A stretch of 64,000 bases of DNA from Gemmatimonadota bacterium (GTDB lineage: Bacteria; Gemmatimonadota; Gemmatimonadetes; Longimicrobiales; Gaopeijiaceae): NCBI GenBank assembly GCA_028875075.1, contig JAPPGF010000031.1, forward strand, positions 51,207 through 115,206, read 5' to 3'. Both the position numbers and the translations under genes were made by a program. The notes under the pieces are model-generated. The model searched no databases, had not been told where the DNA came from, and saw only the letters and a program-made list of their open reading frames with translations. Of this stretch, positions 52,191-61,900 are shown piece after piece. Numbering within the stretch: position 1 is the first letter of the stretch; each line of letters starts with the position of its first letter.

Positions 52191-54275
52191 ATGCTGATTC
52201 GGAGGGTGGCCAACACGATGGGAACCTTCGTGCGGGTGCTCGGCGTCGCCTGTCTAGTTCCTCTCCTCGTAGGAGCGAGCGCGCCTCCACCCCCTGAAAT
52301 CGTCGAGGCTGCGCGACGCGGCGACGTGGTGGCACTCGGGCAGCTTGTCGAACAAGGTGCCGATGTGAATGCGGCCAGAGGCGACGGCATGACGGCTCTG
52401 CACTTCGCGGCCGAACAGGGGAGCGTGGATGCGGTCGAGATTCTGCTGCGGGCCGGAGCCCGTGTCGCGGCGGGAACCCGGATCGGAGACTACACGCCGC
52501 TGCATCTCGCCAGTCGAGGGGGCCACGTAACGGTGGCTCGCTCACTGGTGGAAGCCGGAGCGGACGCTCGGGCTCCCACGACGAGCAGTGGTGCCACCCC
52601 GCTACATCTCGCGGCTTCCTCGGCTGGCGGCGGCGCGGAGCTGATCGCTCTCCTGGTCGAACATGGAGCCGATGTGAATGCTCGGGAGGTCTCGGCTGGA
52701 CAGACTCCGCTGATGTTTGCCGCCGCAGCGGGACGGGCCGAAGCGGTGGCGGAGCTGCTTGCACGCGGTGCGGATCCGTCCGTGACGACTCAGGTCGTGG
52801 ACGCGATCGCCGGTTACGTCCGAGACCGAGCGGCTGCCGTGGCTTTGCGGGAGGCAATCGCCGAGTTCCGGCGAAGCAGTCGGGGCCCGGAGGAAGAGAC
52901 CGGCCAGGTGCTGCGCGACGTGTACGCCAATCAGGGCTTCATCGTGCCGCCGAGCCAGCGCGTCCCTGTAGTCGTCGGGGATACCTGGAGGCCGACCCCG
53001 GCTCAGGTCCAGGAGGCCATACAGATACAGAGAGAGGTGGCTTCCCGGGAGTACGTGGTGACGGACACGATGAGCCTCGTGGCGCCGGAGGTTTACCGGG
53101 CGAATGCCCAGGACCTTAGGGTAATGCATCCAAAGCTTCCTGAGAGGAACATGCGGGTCGGCAGGTCGGGGGGAATGACGGCGCTTCTGCTTGCAGCCCG
53201 TGAGGGGCAGGTCGAGGCTGTTGAGGCGCTCGCGGACGGAGGCGCTGACGTCAACCAAGTCAGCGCGGGGAACGGTGTGAGCCCCCTCCTCATCGCGTCC
53301 TTGAACGGTCAGTATGACGCGGCAATGGTCCTGGTGGAGCGGGGTGCCGACCCCAACCTCGCCTCCGTGCCGGAGAACGCGACACCGCTCCTTGCGACGC
53401 TGCAGTCGCATTGGTCGGGCATGCCGAATTATCCGCAGCCCCAGTCGCATCATGTCCAAGGGACGACTCACCTGGAGCTTCTTGAGGCGCTTCTGGAAGC
53501 GGGGGCTGATCCCAACGCACGACTGAGTCTCCACATATGGTACTGGGAGTACAGTCAGCGACGTACCGGCGTTACGATCCGCGGGTCCACTCCGTTCTTC
53601 CGGGCGGCGTTCGCCCGGGATCTGGACGCCATGAAGCTACTCGTCGCCTACGGGGCCGATCCCCATACGCCCACGGTCATGACCGACGAGCTCATGCGGG
53701 AGAGAAGGCCCCCGGACGGACGTCAGGAGGAATCCTCCGGGCTGCCTCAGGTCCCAGGGGGCGCCCCGCACATGTACCCGATCCACGCCGCTGCCGGAGG
53801 CGGATTCCAGGGGATCGGTAACTACATGATGGAAGGCACGCCCGGTGGCTTCATGCCGACTGTGAAGTACTTGGTCGAAGAGCACGGCGCGGACGTGAAC
53901 GTCCCCGACTCCTGGGGCTACACTCCCCTCCATTACGCGGCCATCAGGGGCGATCTGGAGATGATCAACTACCTGGCGGATTTGGGCGCGGATGTTGCAG
54001 CGCTCACGCGTCTGGGGATGAGCCCGGTCGACATGACGCGGGGAGGTCAGAGAGCTTTCTTCAAGGCCGAGGCGCACCCGGAGGCACAGGCACTTCTGGA
54101 GGAACTCGGATCTCCGCTGGTCTGCATGGATCTCCACTACGACGGTACCGGCAACCTCTGTGAGGCTGCGGGAACGTCCTCCTTCGAGGACCTGTACGGG
54201 TTCCCGCGGACGCCGTTGCACCTGCGTCCGATCTCGGAGAAATTCGGGTGGCAGGAGGACGAGGCACGGCAGTAG
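52191..54275 (+). CDS. Secreted ankyrin-repeat protein
   Basis: Protein of 694 residues with an N-terminal signal peptide (MGTFVRVLGVACLVPLLVGA from the second ATG). At least ten ankyrin repeats in three groups follow: residues 35-210 (for example GMTALHFAAEQGSVDAVEIL), 325-500 and 560-640 (GYTPLHYAAIRGDLEMINYL). The repeat blocks are separated by non-repeat segments. It is the third member of the cytochrome/DUF1552/ankyrin module, 72 nt after the DUF1552 stop. In this context it is probably a periplasmic or surface scaffold that binds the partner proteins. Confidence 0.87.
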   Translation: MLIRRVANTMGTFVRVLGVACLVPLLVGASAPPPPEIVEAARRGDVVALGQLVEQGADVNAARGDGMTALHFAAEQGSVDAVEILLRAGARVAAGTRIGDYTPLHLASRGGHVTVARSLVEAGADARAPTTSSGATPLHLAASSAGGGAELIALLVEHGADVNAREVSAGQTPLMFAAAAGRAEAVAELLARGADPSVTTQVVDAIAGYVRDRAAAVALREAIAEFRRSSRGPEEETGQVLRDVYANQGFIVPPSQRVPVVVGDTWRPTPAQVQEAIQIQREVASREYVVTDTMSLVAPEVYRANAQDLRVMHPKLPERNMRVGRSGGMTALLLAAREGQVEAVEALADGGADVNQVSAGNGVSPLLIASLNGQYDAAMVLVERGADPNLASVPENATPLLATLQSHWSGMPNYPQPQSHHVQGTTHLELLEALLEAGADPNARLSLHIWYWEYSQRRTGVTIRGSTPFFRAAFARDLDAMKLLVAYGADPHTPTVMTDELMRERRPPDGRQEESSGLPQVPGGAPHMYPIHAAAGGGFQGIGNYMMEGTPGGFMPTVKYLVEEHGADVNVPDSWGYTPLHYAAIRGDLEMINYLADLGADVAALTRLGMSPVDMTRGGQRAFFKAEAHPEAQALLEELGSPLVCMDLHYDGTGNLCEAAGTSSFEDLYGFPRTPLHLRPISEKFGWQEDEARQ

Positions 54276-54539
54276 CAATAGGTCGATCGAAATCTCCTAC
54301 CAAGCGGGGATAGAAGAAGAAGCGCGGGCTGCGGCAGCGGCGGCGCGCTTTTTCTTTGGCGTCCTCTTGGACGGTTCCGCCTCGGTCGGCTCTAGGGTGC
54401 AGTCGCTTGCAGCGGTGGATGGCAGACCCGACCAGTAACCGGTCGGTCTCGGCAGTCGCCGACGCTCCCTGCTGAGGGTAAGACGGGCAGTTGTCACTTA
54501 TCAGACTCAATTGAGGCCACGACAGCTCAAGGCTGCGAC

Positions 54540-55526
54540 ATGTCATTCCGCTCAGACCTTCGGACTCGATCTCGAAACCGTCCTCGCCGGGTCACCTTCC
54601 CCGAGGCGACCGATCCACGTACCGCTGAAGCGGTTGCGGAGATTGTCCGAGACCGGCTGCTCCATCCACTGCTCGTCGGCGCTCCAGATGACGTATTTGC
54701 CGCACTGTCCAGTGCTGGCGGCAACCCGGACGCCGTCGCGGTAGTCGATCCAGAGGCGAGCGCCGAGTCTCATGCACGGATTCTTCTGGACCTTCGCCGT
54801 GAGCGCGGCATGAGCGAGGATGAGGCGAACGCGCGCGCGCGCGAGCCGCTTGTCCGCGCGGCGATGATGGTACGGCGGGGAGAGGCCGACGGTGCCGTCG
54901 CGGGTGCCGTACACACGACGGCTGAGGTCCTACGCGCGGCGCTTTGGTGCATTGGCGCCGCGCCCGGGGTGAGTACGGTGTCCTCGTCGCTCTACATGGC
55001 AGTTAGCGACTTCAGGGGCCAGGGAAGCGAGGTGCTCACATTCGCCGACGCCGGGGTAGTACCCGAACCCGACGCACGGCAACTTGCCGATATCGCCCTA
55101 GCGGCCGCGCGGGCTCGGGTGGACGTCGTCGGTGATTCTCCACAAGTTGCGTTCCTTTCCTACTCCACCCGCGGCAGCGCCGCCGGCCCCGCGGTCGAAC
55201 GCGCCCGCGAAGCGGTGGAGCTCTTCCGTCGCCTCGCGCCGGCCGTGCCATGTGACGGCGAGCTCCAGGCCGACGCAGCGCTGATACCCTCCGTGGCTGA
55301 GCGCAAAGCCCCCTCTTCTCCAGTGGCCGGCGGGGCGAACGTGCTGGTCTTTCCCGACCTGGGTGCAGCCAACATCGCCTACAAACTGGTTCAACGGCTA
55401 GCGAACGCGACCGCCGTCGGGCCAATCCTGCAGGGCCTCTCCCGACCGATGAACGACCTCTCCCGAGGTGCTACTCCAGACGATATCGTCGATGCTGCGT
55501 GCGTCACGTCGCTGATGGCCGAATAG
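54540..55526 (+). CDS. pta: Phosphate acetyltransferase
   Basis: Enzyme of 328 residues exchanging acetyl phosphate and acetyl-CoA (PTA_PTB family, short form without the DRTGG regulatory domain). Visible blocks are RVTFPEATDPRTAEAVAEIV, AGAVHTTAEVLRAALWCIG, VAFLSYSTRGSAAGPAVERA and the C-terminal NVLVFPDLGAANIAYKLVQR with GPILQGLSRPMNDLSRG. In sulfonate degraders pta follows xsc and channels acetyl phosphate into central metabolism. Here it is on the opposite strand, 7 kb from xsc. It is convergent with the TauE-like gene. Confidence 0.93.
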   Translation: MSFRSDLRTRSRNRPRRVTFPEATDPRTAEAVAEIVRDRLLHPLLVGAPDDVFAALSSAGGNPDAVAVVDPEASAESHARILLDLRRERGMSEDEANARAREPLVRAAMMVRRGEADGAVAGAVHTTAEVLRAALWCIGAAPGVSTVSSSLYMAVSDFRGQGSEVLTFADAGVVPEPDARQLADIALAAARARVDVVGDSPQVAFLSYSTRGSAAGPAVERAREAVELFRRLAPAVPCDGELQADAALIPSVAERKAPSSPVAGGANVLVFPDLGAANIAYKLVQRLANATAVGPILQGLSRPMNDLSRGATPDDIVDAACVTSLMAE

Positions 55527-55632
55527 GCCCACTCGCTAGAAGGTTCCTATCGGATTCTCCACGATGAATCGAACGCGGAGAAGCCATCACCGCACGCGCT
55601 GCGTACACTCGTTTCCGATCCCCGGCGCGGGG

Positions 55633-56421
55633 TCAAGCGCCACTCAATGACAGACTTCCCTGGATAGCGAGCGAGATCCCTGAAACCAATATGGCCAGTG
55701 CGACGGCCCGCTCGAGCAGGACCGGTGACATCCGAAGCGTGAGCGAGCTGCCGAGTATCACTCCGGGGATGCCGCCGATCGTCAAGTGCCCGGCCAGCGT
55801 CAGATCGGCCAGTCCCTGTTGCCAGAACCCGACAGTGCCAAGGATCATCAACACCAACGAGACAGCAATGCTCGAACCTACGATCTTCGCCGGGCTGATG
55901 TGATACATCATGAGCATAGCCACTATCAACAGACTCCCTCCACCTACCGATGTGGCACCGATGACTACGCCACACAGCGCGCCGGCGATCACACCGTGGG
56001 ATCTTGGGGTCGCTGTCCGTTCCCTCCGCAAGCTTGCGTCCCCTGCCCGCCTCGTCAGAAACGAGGCGGTGGCGCTTCCCACTAGAAGTAGGCCGATCGC
56101 CAGCTTCAGCCAATCGTTGAACGCCTCGCCGAATCGCCCAAGGAGAAAAGAAGTCAGAAAGATGCCCCCAAGAGTGCCCGGGAAGCTTCCCACCAACAGA
56201 TCCGCCGTGGTGCGCCAGTGAATTGATCCCTGCCAGACGTGCTGAACGGCACCAACCGCCTTCATCATCGCCGTGAATGGGAACGTCGTAGCGACCGCGA
56301 TCACCGTTGGCAGGCCGAGGAGGTAAATCATACCGGGCAACGCGAGCGCCGCACCCCCTGCGCCCGTGAGCCCGGTAAGCAGCCCGAGCGCGGCCCCCAT
56401 GAGAATCTCTTGCACAATCAC
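55633..56421 (-). CDS. TauE/SafE family sulfite/organosulfonate exporter-like permease
   Basis: Membrane protein of 262 residues with two internally related halves typical of TauE/SafE (PF01925): GLLTGLTGAGGAALALPGMI near the N-terminus and GVVIGATSVGGGSLLIVAML in the second half. About eight helices are expected. Members export sulfite, sulfoacetate or related anions; next to xsc and pta this role fits well. Start is a GTG at 56421 with GGGAAGAGG upstream. Confidence 0.88.
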   Translation of the reverse strand: MIVQEILMGAALGLLTGLTGAGGAALALPGMIYLLGLPTVIAVATTFPFTAMMKAVGAVQHVWQGSIHWRTTADLLVGSFPGTLGGIFLTSFLLGRFGEAFNDWLKLAIGLLLVGSATASFLTRRAGDASLRRERTATPRSHGVIAGALCGVVIGATSVGGGSLLIVAMLMMYHISPAKIVGSSIAVSLVLMILGTVGFWQQGLADLTLAGHLTIGGIPGVILGSSLTLRMSPVLLERAVALAILVSGISLAIQGSLSLSGA

Positions 56422-56686
56422 GATGCCTCTTCCCTAGTACCGACGATCCGGACCCCGCACGGCTTACGAGGCCCCGCACTGCTCCGACCCGAAGAACCCC
56501 GCAGACCACTTCAGGCTCCCTCCGGGTCGGGCAGGAAAACTTCGTTCGTGCCGCGCGGGAGTCCAACTCACAGGCAACGTGAAACCGCAGCTATCCCACC
56601 CGTCCGGCAGGAAGGCCAACTGGCCGGCACCGGCGGGATCGACGGCTATGCCTTGTCGGGGAATCGAGCTTGCGTGGGTGGGGAAG

Positions 56687-57397
56687 TCACCGCCCGTCGT
56701 TCCGAAGGGACCTCGTCTCTATGTGGATCACTCCGGTTGCCGACAGGGGCACTGATGTAGTGGCAGGACCACGCTCAACGCGGATACTCCTTACAACAAC
56801 CGCAGGAATCTGTCTCAGGACTTCGAGAACTCCGCCGCTCAGGCGGACACCGTCCAGGAAGATCGTGGGTTCGTCGCTCAAGTTGAGTGTGGCGGCCCCC
56901 CGGAGAAAGATCGGACTATCACCCACGCCCCGGTTACCCTGGTTTGCGCTGAAGCCGAGGATCTGTTGCTCCAGGAGATCGGCAGCGGTCTCCGCGCTAT
57001 CCTGGCGACGAGCTCGTCCCACGACCAGAAGCTCTTCGAGGAACGCACCAACTGTGGGAAGCGGGATGTGCACGAAATGCGCCACATCCGGGGCCAACTC
57101 GATGTCCTCAACGATGGTCGGGTACCCGGGAGCTTGAACGCGGATGGATATCAGGCCTGCAGGCACGGACAAGAACTCGAACGTACCCTCAGCACTGGTC
57201 TCCATACCGATGCCCGTGCCCTCGATTGTCACGTGGGCCGACCCGATGACCGCTCCGGTCCTCTCGTCGGAAACCACGCCGAGGAGATCGCCGTGGCCCT
57301 GAGCAGCAACCGCGGGCACGAACAGCAAGAAGAGTCCCAAGAGAGCCGGCGCGACGAGCCCCAGCGTTGCGGCCGCTCGGCAGGCTCTGAACGGCAT
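56687..57397 (-). CDS. Stand-alone TonB-receptor plug protein with carboxypeptidase-like regulatory domain
   Basis: Protein of 236 residues. A signal peptide (LGLVAPALLGLFLLFVPAVA) is followed by a carboxypeptidase-regulatory-like beta sandwich (GVVSDERTGAVIGSAHVTIE, residues about 35-110) and a TonB plug-like domain (SPIFLRGAATLNLSDEPTIF, then VRSIRVERGPATTSVPLSAT). It then stops, with no beta barrel. The adjoining 265 nt downstream show no barrel remnant. It could be a genuine soluble plug protein, a frequent annotation in Gemmatimonadota, or an old truncation. ATG 57397 was chosen; the frame opens upstream at a TTG. Confidence 0.78.
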   Translation of the reverse strand: MPFRACRAAATLGLVAPALLGLFLLFVPAVAAQGHGDLLGVVSDERTGAVIGSAHVTIEGTGIGMETSAEGTFEFLSVPAGLISIRVQAPGYPTIVEDIELAPDVAHFVHIPLPTVGAFLEELLVVGRARRQDSAETAADLLEQQILGFSANQGNRGVGDSPIFLRGAATLNLSDEPTIFLDGVRLSGGVLEVLRQIPAVVVRSIRVERGPATTSVPLSATGVIHIETRSLRNDGR

Positions 57398-57559
57398 TCC
57401 TAGGTTCGACACAAGGTACCGGGATTCGACAGTGGGCACTTTGTCCAAAGAACCTACGATTGCCTACACTGAAGTGATTAACGGAGTTCCGGCTATCGAT
57501 TCCCTTCCGTAACCGGGTGCCGGACATTCGTCTCAAACCGCAGCTGATACCATAACGAA

Positions 57560-57600
57560 TTTGCCCGGCGTGGCCCATTCGGGAGGCCACGCCGGGCAAA
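57560..57600 (-). terminator. Strong 16-bp stem-loop downstream of susD
   Basis: Perfect inverted repeat of 16 bp (left arm 57560-57575, right arm 57585-57600, core GCCCGGCGTGGCC) with a 9-nt loop, about 60 nt beyond the susD stop. The T-run on the minus strand is short (ATTCGTTAT), so it may be a terminator or an mRNA-stabilising hairpin separating susCD from the plug gene. Confidence 0.6.
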
Positions 57601-57658
57601 CTGCAACTCACCCGGAGAGATACGCTACGCCGAGCGAGATTCTCTGCTGACTAACTCC

Positions 57659-58972
57659 TCAACCGATGTTGGGGTTGTTGAACCGCTCGATGTCCGGAAG
57701 CGGAAAACACCTCGAGTCCTTGTACTCGCCACCTTTCACGGTGATCTGGTACGGCGTCCCGACTGGCGGATTCAGCGGGAGGTCGTTACGCCAGTCGTCC
57801 CAAGCCGCAAACCCTTCCAACCACAGCTCTCGACGCCGCTCCCTCATCACCTCATTGAAAATTTCACTCTCGCTGCCGCCGGCGAACTGGGGCAGCTCCG
57901 GGTACGGAGCCCGGAGTCTATTGATGATGTCCACAGCCATCTGGCCACCTTGAACTTCCGCAATGATCAACTGGGCTTCTTCCCAGCGCGCTACGGGTAG
58001 CGGGTCGGAACGCGACGTGTATTTCTCTTGCCACCAGATCGCAAGGCCACCCGTAGCAATGTTTCCAGAGTCGAATGATCTCGTACGCGGATCCTCGACT
58101 CCACCGGTCAAGAGGTTCCACGACTCCTCTTGGATGCCGTATTGTTGACCTTGGCGGTTCATCTCGTACACGCGGTTATATGCTCGTGCATTGCCAGATG
58201 ATGTGCTGATGGTCTGGAATCGGAATCCTTCGGGTACCGCTTGCGCATCCTCCACGGCACCGCTGCCGTTACCCAGGCCCAACCGAGCCCGGGCACGCCC
58301 CACTCTCGCAGCATTCTCGAGGTTCGATGCCCCGGCGGCACTGGCAAGCTGGATGGCCTCCGTGAACTTTCGCTCCGCACTGGTCAGGAGCTCGGTCCAG
58401 CTCATTTCGCTTCCGCCGTCGATGGCGGCTGAACACATCGACATTCCCAACATCGCGTAGCTGAAGCCGCTGTAGAGAGCCGCCTGCGCGCTCATCGTCG
58501 GCTTATTTGCAACATTGGCCCAGTCCTCCGAGCCCAAGAGCATTGCGATATTGTCAGCCCCCCAACGAGCTCGCGAAATCGGCAAGTAAAGAGAAGGCCG
58601 ACCCGTACAATCCACTTCACCGTAGACATCACTCGGCAGGATGTCACGACGATCGATGAACCAGGTATCGCCACTGAATCCCCGATCCCCGAACTCCTCA
58701 CTCAACGCACCCATCGACACGATGAACGCCCCGAGTGCACACTCATAGTCTCCGATTACACCGTTCATGAGGGTCTGCGCGTTCGCGGCAGACTCCGCAT
58801 CCTCGGCGGACATCGCCCCTGGGTCTGTCACGTCCAGAAACGATGCCGGATCACAGCCCGCAAACACGAGGGCACCGAGCGCGGCTAGGAGTCCGTACCC
58901 GCGATGCACTCGGAAATCGCCCTTGCTTCTCCTATTTGAGCGCATGGTCAAATCCGTTCGTATGAGGGCCAT
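57659..58972 (-). CDS. RagB/SusD family nutrient-uptake lipoprotein
   Basis: Surface lipoprotein of about 437 residues that caps a SusC-type channel and captures substrate. A lipobox lies in LLAALGALVFAGC, followed by the SusD N-terminal helices (QTLMNGVIGDYECALGAF). The C-terminus carries the family-type ending ERRRELWLEGFAAWDDWRND. ATG 58972 lies 2 nt after the susC stop; ATG 58945 (MRSNRRSKGDF) is an alternative giving a shorter signal peptide. It forms a susC-susD pair. The nutrient is not evident; no glycosidase lies nearby. Confidence 0.88.
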   Translation of the reverse strand: MALIRTDLTMRSNRRSKGDFRVHRGYGLLAALGALVFAGCDPASFLDVTDPGAMSAEDAESAANAQTLMNGVIGDYECALGAFIVSMGALSEEFGDRGFSGDTWFIDRRDILPSDVYGEVDCTGRPSLYLPISRARWGADNIAMLLGSEDWANVANKPTMSAQAALYSGFSYAMLGMSMCSAAIDGGSEMSWTELLTSAERKFTEAIQLASAAGASNLENAARVGRARARLGLGNGSGAVEDAQAVPEGFRFQTISTSSGNARAYNRVYEMNRQGQQYGIQEESWNLLTGGVEDPRTRSFDSGNIATGGLAIWWQEKYTSRSDPLPVARWEEAQLIIAEVQGGQMAVDIINRLRAPYPELPQFAGGSESEIFNEVMRERRRELWLEGFAAWDDWRNDLPLNPPVGTPYQITVKGGEYKDSRCFPLPDIERFNNPNIG

Positions 58973-58974
58973 TG

Positions 58975-61900
58975 TCACAGTCCCACCCGCAGCGTGGTCT
59001 CGAAAGTCGTCGGTGACGGAACATGGTGCTGCTCCTGCCACTGGCGGCTTACGTCCTGATTGCCGCCGGACTCCGGATCCAGACCGGTCCAGTTGGTGAT
59101 CGTCAAGAGGTTCCTGGCCGCGACCGTAATCGAAGCCCTGCTCAACCCCCAACCCTCCGTCATGTCGTCCGGAAGGGTATAGTTGACGCTCAGCTCCCGC
59201 AGCCTGCCGAAGCTAGCGTCCGCTCTCGTGTAGGTCTGGAGTCGGTCACCGGCTGTGTACTGCGCGTTCAGGAGGGCATCCTCTGGCTGAGGATCGTGGG
59301 TCTCGCGGCACATAGTGAACAGGTAGCAACGGATTCGCGTGGTGTTGTCGTAGCGCGTGTGCCCCAGCTGGACGTCCATCAGGGCGTTCACCCGAAGAGA
59401 GCTGCCGAACCTCAGCACCGTGCTGATGCCGACGTTATGGGGCGCGACGGCACGCCCGTTGTAGAGGCGTGGAGCCGCGACGCCGCGGTCCGCATTGAAG
59501 CACGCCATCGTCCCACCTCGGCCATCGTCGCAGATGGGGTTGACGCCACGACGAGTAGTCGCGTCCCAGTCGGCGCTGAGCACGATGGGGCCGAAGTACG
59601 AATGGGGGGGGTAGCCCACCCGATGCTCCATGGAATTCTGGAAATTCCACACGATCGCCGTGTCCCCCTCCTCACCGGAAAGCTGCTTGATCTCCGAGTC
59701 GTTCCACGAGTACCTGAGACCTACGTTCCAACCGAATGCTGGACCAGTGAAGAGATCAGCGTCGAGCTCGGCCTCGAGCCCCGTGTTGTAGATCAACCCG
59801 GCGTTGATGTAACGGGACCCGGGGAAACCCAACGACGGAGCGTTCGGACGAAGCAGGATCGCGTCCTTGGTGTTCTTCCGATACCAAGTGAACTGCAGTC
59901 CGAGTCGTTGATCCAACAAGTCCGAATCGAAGCCCAACTCGATCTCGTCACCGATCTCCGGACGAAGGTCCGGATTGCCGAGGGTCGAGGGGCTCACTCC
60001 CGACTGGCCGGCCGGGCCCGGGACGAACCCGAAGGTCTTGAGAGCTACAAACGATGGAGGCTGCACCCCCGACTGGCCCCAAGCAGCGCGCAGCCGGAAC
60101 GCGTTCATCCAGGATGGAGCGGCTGCTTCGAACCACCCCTCTTCATGTAGCACCCAGGACAAACTCGCCTTCGGGTAGGTTACCCACTTGATTTCGTCCC
60201 CGAATGCGCTGTTGTTGTCGACGCGAACCGCCCCGGTCAGGAAAAGGCGATCGCCGAAGGACAGAACTTCCTGCAGGTAGAATCCCAAAGTGCTGTTCTC
60301 TTCGAACGTGTCGAACGAGACCGTCTGGGCACCAGTCGCCTCGATCGTGAGCAGCCCCGGCCCCGGAAAGTCTTCGCCGCGCGCCCGGATGGTCTCGTTC
60401 TTCTTCGAATAATACTGAAGGCCGATCGAGGTGCTCGAGCCGATTCCCTCGGTCAACGCGAATTCCATCGTGGACGCGGCGTCGAGCGTGGTGTTGTAGC
60501 GCTGTACACGTCTGTTATCCCTAAATCCATCAAAACGGCGACCGAGGAAGAAGGCAATCGTGTCAACCGTCTGATACGGCAGAAGCTGTAGGTTCTGCTC
60601 ATCCGCGACGTCGTAGCCGACGTTGACCCGGTTGCTGAGCCAACTGTACGGTGTATGCGAGAGCGTGAAGGTCCCGATGGATCGCATCACGTACTGCAGG
60701 TATTCTGTAGACTCCGTCGCTTCCGGTGGCCCACCCCAACTCGACCATCCTCGGTAGTATCCGCACTGTGGCCGGGCCTGCGAGAGGCAACGGTTCTCCT
60801 CCAGGTTCCCCGCGTGAGCGTGAACTAGCCCGCGGATCACGCCGTACCGGGTGGCCTGTGCGATGTCGTTCTTGACGAAGCTGAGGCCGGCCGATATCGA
60901 AAGGTCTTCCGTGGGACGCACGTCGAGGTTCAGGCGGGTATTGAATCTCTTGTTCCAGTTGTTCTTGAGCTGGCCGTTGTCGTCCGTGTAAGAACCCATC
61001 AAGTAGTAGGTCAGCTGTTCGGTGCCGCCGGACACGGACGCGGTGTATGTCGAGAGGCGGCCATCACGGAAGGAGGTCGGACCCTCCGGGCTATCCGTGA
61101 TCATGTTGAAGGGAATCACGCGGCCGTCTGGATGGGTCCAGTAGTTCGTGGGGAATATGTTCTCCGGCCGCATATAGGTGGCGATCCCCTGGCGCACACT
61201 CACGTTCACTGACGGTGCACCGGCAGCCCCTCGCTTCGTGACGATGTTGACCACGCCCTGCGAGGCCTCGGTCCCGTAGAGCGTCGCGGCCGAAGGTCCG
61301 CGCAGCACTTCGATGCTCTCGATCTCCTCGGGGCTCACGTCGTTCAACCGAGAGATTCTCGATTCGTTAGGTCCGGTGGTCTCGGCATTCTCTACTCTGA
61401 CACCGTCTATGTAGATGAGTGGGTTAGGAGGCAGACTGAGCGTCGATTCTCCCCGCACCCGGATCATCGCCCCGCTTCCCACCTGCCCATCCACGGACGT
61501 CATGTTCACGCCCGCCGTACGCCCGGCCAGAAGATTCCCCACTTGGGCGATCGGAACCATTTCCTGGATGTCCGCCGCATCCAACGTGGAGACCACGTTT
61601 CCGACCGCTCTCCTGCGGTTCCCGCCCGGCACACCCGTGATCACGAGTTCGTCCATGGCCAGGGCCTGCTCCCGCAGCTGGAAATCAAGCACCGCGGTCT
61701 CGCCAGCCGTAACCGTGACCTGCTGCGTTAGGCTGACATAACCGATGCGCTCAACGGTGAGCTCATGCGTGCCGGCAGGCACGTTGAGAAGCAGATACCT
61801 CCCGTTCTGCTGACTGAGAGCGCCGATTCCCGAACCGGCGATGAACACCTGAACTGCTGCCACCGGCTGACCGCTCTGGATGTCGGTCACGCGTCCGGTG

